Source of the DNA: Bradyrhizobium japonicum USDA 6
GTDB taxonomy: Bacteria; Pseudomonadota; Alphaproteobacteria; Rhizobiales; Xanthobacteraceae
DNA: 64,000 nt
NCBI RefSeq assembly: GCF_000284375.1
Contig: NC_017249.1
Location: forward strand, 2,458,001 to 2,522,000
Direction: 5' to 3'
Of this stretch, positions 9,212 through 19,954 are shown piece by piece (the first letter of the stretch is position 1; each line of letters opens with the position of its first letter). The notes under the pieces are model-generated. The model ran no database searches, was not told the origin of the DNA, and was given only the letters and a program-made list of their open reading frames with translations. The position numbers and the translations under genes were made by a program.

Positions 9212-10375
9212 TTGAGCACCGCGCCGCGCATCGACATCGACCCTGCCTCGTTCTGGGTCGATCCCTATCCGATGCTCGCAAAAATGCGCAAGGAAGCGCC
9301 GATCGCCTTCGTGCCGCAGCTCGGCTCGACGCTGCTTGCGAGCCGCGACGACATCTCGATCTCCGAGAAGCAGATCGACGTGTTCTCCTCGCACCAGCCT
9401 GCCGGCCTGATGAACCGGCTGATGGGCCACAACATGATGCGCAAGGACGGCGAGGCGCATCAGGTCGAGCGGCGCGCGATGTTTCCGACGGTGTCGCCGA
9501 GGACGGTGAAGGCGCATTGGACCGCGCTGTTCCAGGCCCATGCCGACCGCATCATCGACGCAATCGAGCCGGGGCGGATCGATTTCATGCGCGACTTCGC
9601 GCTGCCGTTCTCCGGCGAATGCCTGAAGTCGATAACCGGCCTCACCAACATCGGCTTCCAGGACATGGACGCGTGGTCGCAAGGCATGATCGAGGGCATC
9701 GCGAACTATGGCGGCGATCCCGCGGTCGAGGCGCGCTGCCATGCGGCGACGTCGGGCATTGATGCTGCGATCGACGACATTCTGCCGGTGATGCGCAAGC
9801 ATCCCGATCAAAGTATCCTCGGCGTACTTCTCGCTGCGGGCATGCCGATGGAGAGCGTGCGCGCAAATGTAAAACTCGCGATCTCAGGCGGCCAGAACGA
9901 GCCGCGCAAGGCGATCGCCGGCACGGTGTGGGCGTTGCTCTCCCATCCCGAGCAACTCGCTCTCGTGCGCAAGGGCGAGGTGACCTGGCTCGAGGCGTTC
10001 GAGGAATACGCTCGCTGGATCTCGCCGATCGGCATGTCGCCGCGGCGCATCGCAAAGCCGTGGAGCATCCGCGACGTCTCTTTCGAGCTGGATGAGCGCG
10101 TGTTCCTGATGTTCGGCTCCGCCAATCGCGACGAGAAGCATTTTGAGCGCGCCGACCAGTTCGACGTGCGGCGTGATACGTCCAAGAGCGTCGCCTTCGG
10201 CGCCGGCCCGCATTTCTGCGCCGGCGCCTGGGCCTCGCGTGCGATGATCGCCGACGTCGCGCTGCCGACGGTGTTCGCCCGTGCCAAACAGCTCGAGATC
10301 GCCGATGACGAGCCGGTGCGGATCGGCGGCTGGGCGTTCCGCGGCCTGCAGAATCTGCCGGTGAGGTGGCATTAG
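9212..10375 (+). CDS. Cytochrome P450 with atypical I-helix
   Basis: A 387-residue soluble bacterial P450. The haem-ligand loop FGAGPHFCAG is at 329-338 with Cys336 as thiolate ligand, and the ExxR motif is Glu265-Arg268. The I-helix segment reads SGGQNEPRKA (225-234), so the usual acid/alcohol pair (A-G-x-D/E-T) is replaced and Pro stands where the oxygen-activating Thr normally is. Translation probably starts at TTG 9212, preceded by a strong GGGGGAGG site; no ATG fits better. No ferredoxin or reductase gene lies nearby, so electrons must come from elsewhere. The substrate is unknown. Confidence 0.92.
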   Translation: MSTAPRIDIDPASFWVDPYPMLAKMRKEAPIAFVPQLGSTLLASRDDISISEKQIDVFSSHQPAGLMNRLMGHNMMRKDGEAHQVERRAMFPTVSPRTVKAHWTALFQAHADRIIDAIEPGRIDFMRDFALPFSGECLKSITGLTNIGFQDMDAWSQGMIEGIANYGGDPAVEARCHAATSGIDAAIDDILPVMRKHPDQSILGVLLAAGMPMESVRANVKLAISGGQNEPRKAIAGTVWALLSHPEQLALVRKGEVTWLEAFEEYARWISPIGMSPRRIAKPWSIRDVSFELDERVFLMFGSANRDEKHFERADQFDVRRDTSKSVAFGAGPHFCAGAWASRAMIADVALPTVFARAKQLEIADDEPVRIGGWAFRGLQNLPVRWH

Positions 10376-10433
10376 CTCGAAAGGCATCTGCGCTTCGCAC
10401 GGGATCAAGGCACGCGCTTGCCACAGTTGCGGT

Positions 10434-10536
10434 GTCATCGCCCGGTTTGACCGGGCGATCCAGTACTCCGAGACAGTTGTGGTTGAATCGATAAGCCCCG
10501 GCGTACTGGATCCCCGCCTTCGCGGGGAATGACAGC
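10434..10536. repeat. Intergenic palindromic repeat in the 10376-10920 gap
   Basis: Two nested inverted repeats: CGCCCGGTTTGACCGGGCG near 10439-10457, and CCCCGCCTTCGCGGGG near 10512-10527. Flanking GATCCAGTAC and GTACTGGATC copies pair with one another. The layout is typical of dispersed palindromes between genes in Bradyrhizobium and Rhodopseudomonas. The rest of this 545-base gap, up to the ssu operon, shows no gene. I see no clear promoter for the operon in it. Confidence 0.6.
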
Positions 10537-10920
10537 GGAGGTGGTGGAAGGAGCTTTGCGCCACAGCAACCCCAGTCCGCCATGATGCCATCTTGCCCCT
10601 GTTTTGCCCGACGTGTCAAACGAACTTCGGATAATACGTAAGTCATTGATCGGACTATCGTCGGCTACTGTGCATGGGGTTGTTTTGGACATTTCATGTT
10701 CTGGCGCTGCGAGCGTCGGCCGGATTCCCGCGGCTCTTACATTCGCGTGCGGAAAAATCCCTCTGCATGAGCGCGGCGGCTTGAAAGATTAATCATGCGC
10801 TTCGCCACGCGCGCAGTGCTCGCATCGCTATTTTCCTCGGCGTCTCGACACCTCCGCTGACCCGCACCATCATTCCTGCAACGCAAGGGAATGACGGCCG
10901 CAGGCGGCCGGGAGTGTGGA

Positions 10921-11871
10921 ATGCAGCGTCGTGATTTTCTCAAACTCTCCGTTGGAACTGCGGCCGCCGCTGCATTCACATCGCGCGCGAACGCGCAGGG
11001 CGCGGTGAAGGAAATTCGTATCGGCTACCAGAAGAACGGCGTGCTGATCATCACGCGCCAGCAGGCTGCTCTGGAAAAACATTTCACCCCGCAAGGCATC
11101 GAGGTGAAATGGGTCGAGTTCTCGTCGGGTCCCCCGATGATGGAGGCCATGAATGTCGGCAGCGTCGATTACGGCGCGGTCGGCGATTCCCCGCCGGTGT
11201 TCGCCCAGGCGGCCGGAGCGGCGATCGTCTATGCCGCCGGCCAGCCCATCACCAACGGCCAGGGCATCCTGGTGCCGAAGGACTCACCGATCCGATCGAT
11301 CGCCGATCTGAAGGGCAAGCGTATCGGTTTCACCAAGGGGTCCAGCGCCCACAATGTCGTGGTGCAGACGCTGGAGAAGGCCGGTCTCACCTATGCCGAC
11401 ATCACCCCGGTGTATCTGACGCCGCCCGATGCCGGTCCCGCCTTCGCCAATGGCAGCATCGAGGCCTGGGCGATCTGGGATCCCTATTTCGCGATCGGCG
11501 AGACCAAGCAGAACGGCCGCATCCTGATCAATGCGCGCGAAGTCACCAAGACCAATTCCTTCTACATCGCCAATCGTGAGTTCGCGAAGACCCACGGCGC
11601 CATCCTGCAGCAGATCGTCGACGTCACGACCGCAACCGGCAAATGGGCCGAACAGCACCGCGGTGAGGTTGCCAAATGGCTCGCCGCCGTCACCGGCGTC
11701 CCGCTGGACATCCAGACGGTTGCGGCCGATCGCGCGAACTTCGTGGTCGGCCCCGTCACCGACGACATCGTCGTGACCCAGCAGGGCGTCGCCGACCGCT
11801 TCTACAAGCTCGGCCTGATCCCGAAGCCGATCGTCGTTCGCGACATCGTCTGGCGCAACCCGGCAGCCTGA
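10921..11871 (+). CDS. ssuA: Sulfonate ABC transporter substrate-binding protein, Tat-type signal
   Basis: A 316-residue periplasmic binding protein of the aliphatic sulfonate (SsuA/TauA-like) family. The N-terminus MQRRDFLKLS is a twin-arginine signal with cleavage likely after SRANA. The mature part has family motifs such as IRIGYQKNGVL, VEFSSGPPMMEAMNVGS and EAWAIWDPY. The start at 10921 is chosen because the Tat motif begins there and a GGGAG site lies seven bases upstream; an earlier in-frame ATG at 10891 would bury the signal. It is the first gene of the ssu operon and is followed by a paralogue. Confidence 0.9.
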   Translation: MQRRDFLKLSVGTAAAAAFTSRANAQGAVKEIRIGYQKNGVLIITRQQAALEKHFTPQGIEVKWVEFSSGPPMMEAMNVGSVDYGAVGDSPPVFAQAAGAAIVYAAGQPITNGQGILVPKDSPIRSIADLKGKRIGFTKGSSAHNVVVQTLEKAGLTYADITPVYLTPPDAGPAFANGSIEAWAIWDPYFAIGETKQNGRILINAREVTKTNSFYIANREFAKTHGAILQQIVDVTTATGKWAEQHRGEVAKWLAAVTGVPLDIQTVAADRANFVVGPVTDDIVVTQQGVADRFYKLGLIPKPIVVRDIVWRNPAA

Positions 11872-11909
11872 CCGTGCCGACCACTCTTCCCACGCACAAG
11901 GGTTTGAAC

Positions 11910-12872
11910 ATGAGGCGTATCATTCAGCGTCTGATTGCGGCCATCGTGCTGTCGATCGGTATCGTCGCCGCCGCGATCGGCACGTCCTACGGCCAGGACA
12001 AGCAAGACAAGGTGGTCCGCATCGGCTACCAGAAATACGGCAAGCTGGTGCTGCTCAAGAGCAAGGGCACGCTGGAGCCGAAGCTCGCCGCCGACGGCTA
12101 CAAGGTGGTGTGGACCGAATTCCCCTCCGGCCCGCCGCTGCTCGAGGCGCTCAATGTCGGCGCGATCGATTTCGGCAACACCGGTGAAGCCCCGCCGATC
12201 TTCGCGCAGGCCGCCGGCGCGCCGATCCAGTACGTCGCCTACGAGCCGCCGGCGCCGAAGGGCGAGGCGATCCTGGTGCCGAAGGACAGCCCGCTGAAAT
12301 CGGTCGCCGACCTCAAGGGCAAGAAGGTCGCGCTCAACAAGGGCTCCAACGTCCACTACCTCCTGCTCAAGGCGCTGGAGAAGGCGGGTGTCAAATATTC
12401 CGAGATCGAGCCGGTGTTCCTGGCGCCGGCCGACGCGCGCGCCGCCTTCGAGCGCGGCGCGGTCGATGCCTGGGTGATCTGGGATCCGTTCCAGGCCGCG
12501 GCGGAAGCCGCCACCGGCGCGCGCACGCTCGCCGACGGCACCGGCATCGTCGCCAACTACCAGTTCTATTTCGCGTCGAAGAAATTCGTCGCAGCCAACC
12601 CTGAGATCGTCGACGCCGTGCTGGCTGAGCTGAGCTCGGTCGACGATTGGGCCAAGGGCGACATCCATGCGGTTGCCGAGCAGCTCGCGCCGGCGATCGG
12701 CCTGTCTGTTCCCGTGGTCGAGGTGGCGCTGAAGCGGCAGGCCTACGGCATCAGGCCGATCACCGATGCCGTCATCGCCGACCAGCAGCAGGTTGCGGAT
12801 GCGTTCTTCGCGCTCAACCTGATCCCCAAATCCATCAAGATTTCCGACGTCGCCCGGAAACCCGGATCGTGA
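11910..12872 (+). CDS. ssuA: Sulfonate ABC transporter substrate-binding protein, Sec-type signal
   Basis: A second SsuA-type binding protein of 320 residues. It has a Sec signal peptide (MRRIIQRL, hydrophobic core, cleavage near SYGQ). It shares [32 protein letters not shown] and DAWVIWDPF with the preceding gene but differs in detail. The ATG at 11910 has an AAGGG site eight bases upstream; the frame is open further 5', but that part only shadows ssuA1. It delivers alkanesulfonates to SsuC/SsuB. The 4-base overlap of its stop with a GTG suggests coupling to ssuD. Confidence 0.9.
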   Translation: MRRIIQRLIAAIVLSIGIVAAAIGTSYGQDKQDKVVRIGYQKYGKLVLLKSKGTLEPKLAADGYKVVWTEFPSGPPLLEALNVGAIDFGNTGEAPPIFAQAAGAPIQYVAYEPPAPKGEAILVPKDSPLKSVADLKGKKVALNKGSNVHYLLLKALEKAGVKYSEIEPVFLAPADARAAFERGAVDAWVIWDPFQAAAEAATGARTLADGTGIVANYQFYFASKKFVAANPEIVDAVLAELSSVDDWAKGDIHAVAEQLAPAIGLSVPVVEVALKRQAYGIRPITDAVIADQQQVADAFFALNLIPKSIKISDVARKPGS

Positions 12873-12880
12873 GCAAGCAC

Positions 12881-14047
12881 ATGAGTAAGCAGTCCAACGC
12901 CAACATCCTCTGGTTTCTGCCGACCCACGGCGACGGCCGTTATCTCGGCACCGGCATCGGCGGGCGTGAAGTCAACTTCAACTATCTCCGCCAGATCGCG
13001 CAGGCCGCCGACCAGCTCGGTTATTACGGCGTGCTGTTGCCGACCGGACGATCTTGCGAGGATTCCTGGATCGTGGCCTCCTCGGTTGCGCCGTTCACCG
13101 AGCGGCTCCGCTATCTCGTGGCTGTCAGGCCCGGCCTGCAATCGCCGAGCGTGGCGGCGCGGATGACGGCGACGCTCGACCGCGTCACCAACGGCCGGCT
13201 TCTCGTCAATGTCGTGACCGGCGGCGATCCCGTCGAGAACAAGGGCGACGGCATCTTCCTCGGCCATGACGAGCGCTACGAGGTCACCCGCGAGTTCCTC
13301 AACGTCTATAGCGACCTGCTCGCCGGCAGGACCGTCAATGTCGAGGGCAAGCACATCCATGTCGAGGGTGGCAAGCTGCTGTTTCCGCCAGTGCAGTCGC
13401 CACGGCCGCCGCTCTATTTCGGCGGTTCGTCCGATGCCGGCATCGACGTCGCCGTCGACGCCGTCGACAAATATCTCACCTGGGGTGAGCCGCCGGCTCT
13501 GGTTGCCGAGAAGATCGCGAAGGTGAGGGAGGTCGCAGCTGCGCGCGGCCGCAAGCTCTCCTTCGGCATCCGTCTTCATGTGATCGTCCGCGAGACCAAT
13601 GAAGAGGCGTGGCGCGCCGCGAACGAGCTGATCAGGCATGTCAGCGACGACACCATCGCGCTGGCGCAGAAGAACTTTGCCCGCATGGACTCCGTCGGCC
13701 AGCAGCGCATGGCGCAGCTCCACGGCGGCAAACGCGACAAGCTCGAGATCGCTCCGAACCTGTGGGCCGGTGTCGGTCTCGTGCGCGGCGGCGCCGGCAC
13801 GGCGCTGGTCGGCGACGCCCAGACGGTGGCGGCGCGCATCAGGGAGTATCAGGACATCGGCATCGATACCTTCATCATGTCCGGCTACCCGCATCTGGAG
13901 GAGGCGTATCGCTTTGCCGAGCTGGTATTCCCGCTGCTCTCGCTGGAGCAGCCCTCCAACGTGACCAAGCTGCACTTCAACGGAGGTCCCTTTGGCGAGA
14001 CCGTCGGCAGCGATTACCGTCCGCAGCAGAAGGTGTCGCAGTCATGA
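12881..14047 (+). CDS. ssuD: FMNH2-dependent alkanesulfonate monooxygenase
   Basis: A 388-residue flavin-dependent monooxygenase of the luciferase-like TIM-barrel superfamily. SsuD cleaves the C-S bond of alkanesulfonates using FMNH2 and O2, giving an aldehyde and sulfite for sulfur assimilation. Diagnostic N-terminal motif [13 protein letters not shown] is followed by [11 protein letters not shown] and NVVTGGDP. The start may instead be GTG 12869, which overlaps the ssuA stop by four bases and adds VSKH; ATG 12881 is used here because it better matches known N-termini. It overlaps ssuC by ATGA. Reduced flavin would come from the reductase gene at the end of the operon. Confidence 0.95.
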   Translation: MSKQSNANILWFLPTHGDGRYLGTGIGGREVNFNYLRQIAQAADQLGYYGVLLPTGRSCEDSWIVASSVAPFTERLRYLVAVRPGLQSPSVAARMTATLDRVTNGRLLVNVVTGGDPVENKGDGIFLGHDERYEVTREFLNVYSDLLAGRTVNVEGKHIHVEGGKLLFPPVQSPRPPLYFGGSSDAGIDVAVDAVDKYLTWGEPPALVAEKIAKVREVAAARGRKLSFGIRLHVIVRETNEEAWRAANELIRHVSDDTIALAQKNFARMDSVGQQRMAQLHGGKRDKLEIAPNLWAGVGLVRGGAGTALVGDAQTVAARIREYQDIGIDTFIMSGYPHLEEAYRFAELVFPLLSLEQPSNVTKLHFNGGPFGETVGSDYRPQQKVSQS

Positions 14048-14850
14048 GCCTGATTGACAGCGTTTCACTTCCGCGCAGCTTCCGCCTGCCGCGGGCCGAA
14101 GGCCTGATCCAGTGGATCGTGCCGCTGGCCATCATCGCGATCTGGCAGGTTGCGAGCGTCACCGGCTTCGTGCCGGTTCGTGTGCTGCCGGCGCCGAGCG
14201 ATGTCGTGCTCGCCGGCTGGAAGCTGCTGCTCTCCGGCGAGCTCGTCCGCAACATCTGGGTGTCGTTCTGGCGCGCCTCGATCGGCTTCCTGATCGGCGG
14301 CGGCATCGGCTTCGCCTTCGGTCTCGCCAATGGCCTCTCGCAGCTCTCGGCCAAGCTCACCGACACGACATTGCAGATGGTGCGCAACGTGCCGCATCTG
14401 GCGCTGATCCCGCTGGTCATTCTGTGGTTCGGCATCGACGAGAGTGCAAAGCTGTTCCTGGTCGCGCTCGGGGTGTTCTTCCCGATCTACCTCAACACGC
14501 TGCACGGCATCCGCACCGTCGATCCGCAGCTGATCGAGATGGGCCGCATCTACGGCATGACCGACAGTGAGCTGTTCCGCCGCGTGATCTTCCCCGGCGC
14601 GTTACCCTCGATCTTCGTCGGCATCCGCTTTGCGCTCGGCATCATGTGGCTGACCCTGATCGTCGCCGAGACCATCGCGGCCTCCTCGGGTCTCGGTTAC
14701 ATGGCGATGCAGGCGCGCGAGTTCATGCTGATCGACGTCGTCGTGCTCTCGATCCTGATCTACGCCCTGCTCGGCAAGCTCGCCGACAGCGCCTCCCGCG
14801 TGCTGGAGCGCCTGACGCTCTCCTGGCACCCCGCCTTCCAGAAACGCTGA
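14044..14850 (+). CDS. ssuC: Sulfonate ABC transporter permease
   Basis: A 268-residue inner-membrane permease of the NitT/TauT/SsuC class with about six transmembrane helices. The EAA-like coupling loop [30 protein letters not shown] lies in two parts around residues 160-190 and contacts the ATPase. The start ATG overlaps the ssuD stop (ATGA), a sign of translational coupling. It forms the channel of the SsuABC importer with two binding proteins available. Confidence 0.95.
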   Translation: MSLIDSVSLPRSFRLPRAEGLIQWIVPLAIIAIWQVASVTGFVPVRVLPAPSDVVLAGWKLLLSGELVRNIWVSFWRASIGFLIGGGIGFAFGLANGLSQLSAKLTDTTLQMVRNVPHLALIPLVILWFGIDESAKLFLVALGVFFPIYLNTLHGIRTVDPQLIEMGRIYGMTDSELFRRVIFPGALPSIFVGIRFALGIMWLTLIVAETIAASSGLGYMAMQAREFMLIDVVVLSILIYALLGKLADSASRVLERLTLSWHPAFQKR

Positions 14851-14870
14851 GCAGAAATACTGGGAATCAC

Positions 14871-15707
14871 ATGCAGACAGCTCTTCGTACGGCCCTTCCC
14901 GAAACCGAGCTCGCCAGCCGCGCCAATTTCGTACCGCAGGCCCGCGTCGTGCGCGAGGAGCGCCCGACGCAGACCACGGGCCTGCCGCTCAGCATTCGCG
15001 GCTTGCGCAAATCCTTCGGCGACAACGAGGTGCTGCGCGGCATCGACCTGCACATCCCCGCCGGCCAGTTCGTGGCGATCGTCGGCAAGAGCGGTTGCGG
15101 CAAGAGCACGCTCTTGCGTCTGATCGCCGGGCTGGAAAAGTTCGAGGCCGGCAGCATCAGCCTCGGCCAGGATGTCCAGCCCGAGGACATCCGCGTGATG
15201 TTCCAGGAGCCGCGCCTGCTGCCCTGGGCGCGCGTGCTCGCCAATGTCGAGGTCGGCCTCGGCCGCGATCGGGCCTCCAGTGATGCGCATGCGCGCGCCG
15301 AGAAGGCGCTGACCGAGGTAGGGCTCGCCGACAAGCGCGATCAGTGGCCCTCGGTGCTGTCGGGCGGCCAGAAGCAGCGCGTCGCGCTCGGCCGCGCGCT
15401 GGTCTCCCGTCCCCGCGTGCTCGCCTTCGACGAGCCGCTCGGCGCGCTGGACGCGCTCACCCGCATCTCGATGCAGCGTCTGCTGGAACGGGTCTGGCGC
15501 GACCAGGGCTTTACCGCGATCCTGGTGACCCACGACGTCGCCGAGGCGGTCGCGCTGGCCGACCGGGTGCTGGTGATCGACGAGGGACGGATTGCCCACG
15601 ATGTTACGGTTAACGCCGCCCGGCCGCGCGAACGCGGCTCCGCCGAGCTCGCAAGCCTCGAAGGCTCGATCCTGAGCCACCTTTTGTCGACCGACGATCG
15701 TACCTAA
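14871..15707 (+). CDS. ssuB: Sulfonate ABC transporter ATP-binding protein
   Basis: A 278-residue ABC ATPase. Walker A is GKSGCGKST near residues 71-79, the signature is LSGGQKQR, and Walker B is [12 protein letters not shown]. About 40 N-terminal residues precede the ATPase core, a modest extension often seen in rhizobial SsuB. It powers SsuC. The gene lies 20 bases after ssuC on the same strand. Confidence 0.94.
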   Translation: MQTALRTALPETELASRANFVPQARVVREERPTQTTGLPLSIRGLRKSFGDNEVLRGIDLHIPAGQFVAIVGKSGCGKSTLLRLIAGLEKFEAGSISLGQDVQPEDIRVMFQEPRLLPWARVLANVEVGLGRDRASSDAHARAEKALTEVGLADKRDQWPSVLSGGQKQRVALGRALVSRPRVLAFDEPLGALDALTRISMQRLLERVWRDQGFTAILVTHDVAEAVALADRVLVIDEGRIAHDVTVNAARPRERGSAELASLEGSILSHLLSTDDRT

Positions 15708-15739
15708 ATACAGGGGAACCCCGCTTCGGGGACCATGCC

Positions 15740-16321
15740 ATGAATGTAGTGCCCCGCGATCTCATGACTGAAACTGCCGTCTCGTCCGCCGATTTCCGCG
15801 GCGCCATGCGCCACCTCACGGGCGGCGTCAGTGTCATCACCGCCGGGCGAGGCAAGGACATCACCGGCATGACGGTCACCTCGGTGACCTCGCTGTCGGT
15901 CGATCCGCCGACGCTGCTGGTCAGCATCAACCGCGATGCCTCGTCCTTCCCGCTGATCAAGCGTTACGGTGCCTTCGGGGTGAATATGCTCGCGGCCGAT
16001 CAGGTCGACGTCGCCGAGCGCTTTGCCGGCAAGGGCGGGCTGAAGGGGGCTGATCGCTTTGCAGGCAGCCAATGGGTGACGGCGGTCTCAGGCGTTCCGC
16101 TGCTGGTGGGTGCATTGTCCGCGGTCGATTGCGAGGTCGAGGAGATCGTCGAGCGCCACTCGCATGGCATCGTCATCGGCCGCGTCAGGAGCGTCAGGAA
16201 TTCGACCCGCAATGCTGCATTGGCCTATTGGCACGGCCAGTACGTGGCGGTCGACCAGGACGAAGACGCGGCGAGGCTCGCCGAGGTCAGCGTTCCCGCC
16301 CGCGGCCTGCGCGGCGTTTGA
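15740..16321 (+). CDS. Flavin reductase (HpaC-like), likely FMNH2 supplier for SsuD
   Basis: A 193-residue protein of the flavin reductase-like domain family, with motifs FRGAMRHLTGGVSVIT, GMTVTSVTSLSVDPPTLLVSI (in part) and FGVNMLA. It reduces FMN or FAD with NAD(P)H. Its place 32 bases after ssuB suggests that it replaces the unrelated flavodoxin-fold SsuE used by enterobacteria and Pseudomonas. A second in-frame ATG at 15764 (MTETAVSS) is a possible start. Confidence 0.85.
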   Translation: MNVVPRDLMTETAVSSADFRGAMRHLTGGVSVITAGRGKDITGMTVTSVTSLSVDPPTLLVSINRDASSFPLIKRYGAFGVNMLAADQVDVAERFAGKGGLKGADRFAGSQWVTAVSGVPLLVGALSAVDCEVEEIVERHSHGIVIGRVRSVRNSTRNAALAYWHGQYVAVDQDEDAARLAEVSVPARGLRGV

Positions 16322-16418
16322 TCGCTGCGCTAGGGCGGCCCGCAGGCTGGCCTTTTCCCCGTCATCGCTCTAGAAGCGCCCTGAGCCGTCCCGTCCGGGA
16401 CGGCAATGGAGCGGAACG

Positions 16419-16574
16419 ATGAAGCGCGTCGCCACCTGGGCCTTCTACGCCATCGGCGCGCTCGCGATCGGCTACCTCGCGCTCTACGCCTATGCGATGT
16501 TCAGCGGCCGGCCGATCGTGCCGGGCGACCCCATCCACATCTTCCGCAAGCCGGACGCGCCGAGCTATTCGTAG
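16419..16574 (+). CDS. Small single-span membrane protein, 51 aa
   Basis: A 51-residue reading frame beginning MKRVATWAFYAIGALA with one transmembrane helix at about residues 6-28, then a short tail GRPIVPGDPIHIFRKPD. A GGAG sequence lies upstream of the ATG. It follows the flavin reductase by about 100 bases on the same strand. Similar short membrane proteins are common in Bradyrhizobium intergenic regions. Function unknown. Confidence 0.5.
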   Translation: MKRVATWAFYAIGALAIGYLALYAYAMFSGRPIVPGDPIHIFRKPDAPSYS

Positions 16575-16588
16575 GACTTGGTCGGTCT

Positions 16589-16679
16589 CGTAGGGTGGGC
16601 AAAGCGAAGCGTGCCCACCACTTCTATCGAACGAGACGAATGGTGGGCACGGCGCAAACGCGCCTTTGCCCACCCTACG
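16589..16679. repeat. Long imperfect palindrome (dispersed intergenic repeat)
   Basis: Arms CGTAGGGTGGGC and GCCCACCCTACG are exact reverse complements and enclose a second inverted pair (GTGCCCACCA / TGGTGGGCAC). The whole 91-base element can fold into a long hairpin. It sits between convergent genes, the small membrane protein and the M20 peptidase. I recognise this GTAGGGTGGGC element as frequent between Bradyrhizobium genes. Confidence 0.7.
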
Positions 16680-16689
16680 GCACCTTCGC

Positions 16690-17844
16690 TCACCCCCGCA
16701 AAATCGCCAGCGCCAGCGCCTGGGCGCGCGGCACGATGCTGTCGAGCTCGAGATATTCCTCCGGCGTGTGCGCGAGCCCGCCGACCGGCCCGAGGCCGCA
16801 GATCGTCGGCGTGCCGACCGCAGCGGTGAAGCCGGAATCGGCGCAGCCGCCGGAAAACTCGCCCTGGAGCGTGGCGAGGCCGACCCGTTTTGCGGCGGCT
16901 TGATAGCCCTCGAACAGCGCCTTCGACTCCGCGCTCTGCACCACCGGCACGAACTCGCCCTTCACCGTGAGCGTCGCGCTGGTACCCGGAACGTAGGACG
17001 TCGCGATGATCTTCTCGATCGCCGCCATGATCCTCGCACGATCCGCCGGATCGACATAGCGCAGGTCGATCTGGCCCTCGGCTGAGGGCGCCGTGGTGTT
17101 CACGGACTGCCCGCCCGAGACGAGACCGACATTCAGCGTGATGCCCTTGTCGAGATCGGTCAGCGCGTGGATCTGGACGATCTTGTGCGCGAGCTCGCCG
17201 ATCGCGCTGACGCCCGCGGCGAAATTGGCGCCGGAATGCGCGGCCTTGCCGGTGATGGCAAAGTGCATGAAGATGCCGCCCTTGCGGCCGGTGACGATGT
17301 TGCCGGTCGGCCGTCCGGGCTCGGAATTGAACACGGCGCGTGCGGCGCGTCCCTCGCGCTCGATCACCGGGCGCGAGGAGGGCGAGCCGATCTCCTCGTC
17401 CGAGGTGATCAGCACCTTGATCGGATGCGGGCTGCCGCCGAATTTGTGGAAGGCGGTCGCCACGAAGATGTTCATCACGACGCCGGACTTCATGTCGGCA
17501 ACGCCGGGTCCATAGGCGCGCTTGCCCTCAATCGTGAACGGACGCCGTCCGGCCTCGCCCTTGCCGAACACGGTGTCGCGATGGCCCATCAACAGCACCG
17601 GCTTCTCGTTGCTGCCGGGTTTGGCGACATCGGCATGGATCGCATCGCCGAAGGTGGCGTTGCTCTCGCGCCGGAACGGAATGCCATGCTCGGCAAAATG
17701 CCGCTCGAATCGCGCACCGACCGCATCGACGCCTTCCTTGTCGTAGGATCCGGAATCGATGTTCACGACATCGCGCAGCAGATCGATCATCGCCTGCCGC
17801 TGCGACGCCAGCCAGTCCGTGATTTGAGCTTCCGACATGTTCAT
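16690..17844 (-). CDS. M20 family metallopeptidase (glutamate carboxypeptidase-like)
   Basis: A 384-residue zinc-dependent peptidase of the M20/ArgE/CPG2 family. Metal and catalytic motifs are MGHRDTVF (His88), YGPGVADMKSG (Asp117) and TSDEEIG (Glu150-Glu151), with a final His in GLAHTPEE. The dimerisation domain sits in the middle, around residues 190-300. The closest type is carboxypeptidase G2, which releases C-terminal glutamate from folates and peptides, but no signal peptide is visible, so a cytoplasmic role is likely. The start may be the second Met two codons later. It faces the ssu operon. Confidence 0.85.
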   Translation of the reverse strand: MNMSEAQITDWLASQRQAMIDLLRDVVNIDSGSYDKEGVDAVGARFERHFAEHGIPFRRESNATFGDAIHADVAKPGSNEKPVLLMGHRDTVFGKGEAGRRPFTIEGKRAYGPGVADMKSGVVMNIFVATAFHKFGGSPHPIKVLITSDEEIGSPSSRPVIEREGRAARAVFNSEPGRPTGNIVTGRKGGIFMHFAITGKAAHSGANFAAGVSAIGELAHKIVQIHALTDLDKGITLNVGLVSGGQSVNTTAPSAEGQIDLRYVDPADRARIMAAIEKIIATSYVPGTSATLTVKGEFVPVVQSAESKALFEGYQAAAKRVGLATLQGEFSGGCADSGFTAAVGTPTICGLGPVGGLAHTPEEYLELDSIVPRAQALALAILRG

Positions 17845-17934
17845 CCTCGCGTGGTTCTCACGCGGGGTTATAGAGTGTTGCCCGGCCGCGACCTAGTCGC
17901 CGGATGCGGTGCGGCCATGTGTTCGCTCCATCAC

Positions 17935-18078
17935 CGTCAACCCTAAGGCGCCCGCAAAGCGGGCCTCGAAGGGCGGCGGCCCGGCTGCATCGGGGCCGTG
18001 CATCCTTCGAGGCTCCCCATGGGACGCGCTGCGTCCCACGCCTCGCACCTCAGCGATTCGAGACTTACAAGGATGACG
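17935..18078. repeat. Degenerate intergenic palindrome cluster
   Basis: The gap between the M20 gene and the flagellar terminator holds short inverted repeats, for example GCCCGCAAAGCGGGC near 17950 and GGGACGCGCTGCGTCCC near 18018. Their order resembles the CATCCTTCGAGGC-type dispersed repeat also seen near 28805. No coding potential is seen. Confidence 0.45.
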
Positions 18079-18103
18079 GAGCTTGAGCGTGCGGTGGACC
18101 ACA

Positions 18104-18135
18104 AAACAAAATGCCCGGGACTGGGCCCGGGCATT
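18104..18135 (-). terminator. Intrinsic terminator of the fliF-flbD operon
   Basis: On the minus strand a 10-bp stem, AATGCCCGGG pairing with CCCGGGCATT (18110-18119 and 18126-18135), is followed by a T-rich tail (TTTTGTTTTG). It lies about 30 bases after the flbD stop codon, as expected for the end of this flagellar operon. Confidence 0.75.
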
Positions 18136-18163
18136 CGTTCGTCAGCCTGTATGCTCTGAGGGA

Positions 18164-19549
<1,386 letters not shown>

Positions 19550-19600
19550 GTCAGTCTCCTGTCCGTCTGGTCGCGCTGCCGCGCGTCATTCCTTGCGCTA

Positions 19601-19951
19601 CTAGCTGCGTTCGGTCTTGATGATTTCGGTCATGGTCACGCCGAGCTTGTCCTCGACCAGGACGACCTCGCCGCGGGCGACCAGCTTGTTGTTGACGTAG
19701 ATGTCGATGGCCTCGCCGACGCGGCGGTCGAGTTCGAGCACGGTGCCGGGCCCGAGCTTCAGCAGCTCGCTGACGTCCATCTTGGAGCGGCCGAGCACGG
19801 CCGAGACCTGCACCGGCACGTCGAACACGGCCTCGAGGTCGGCGGCGGCGCGCGCCGCATATTCGTCCTCGTTGTAGCCGATGTCCGTACCGGTCGGCGG
19901 CATCGGGCCGTTGAGATCGGGCAGCGGGACCTGTCCGTCGGTGTCGCTCAT
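19601..19951 (-). CDS. fliN: Flagellar motor switch protein FliN
   Basis: A 116-residue C-ring protein of the SpoA/FliN family. The C-terminal domain starts around residue 42 (FDVPVQVSAVLGRSKM) and contains LGPGTVLELDR and VARGEVVLVEDKLGV. It builds the lower C-ring with FliM and anchors the export ATPase through FliH. It is three bases downstream of fliH. Confidence 0.93.
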   Translation of the reverse strand: MSDTDGQVPLPDLNGPMPPTGTDIGYNEDEYAARAAADLEAVFDVPVQVSAVLGRSKMDVSELLKLGPGTVLELDRRVGEAIDIYVNNKLVARGEVVLVEDKLGVTMTEIIKTERS

Positions 19952-19954
19952 GGC

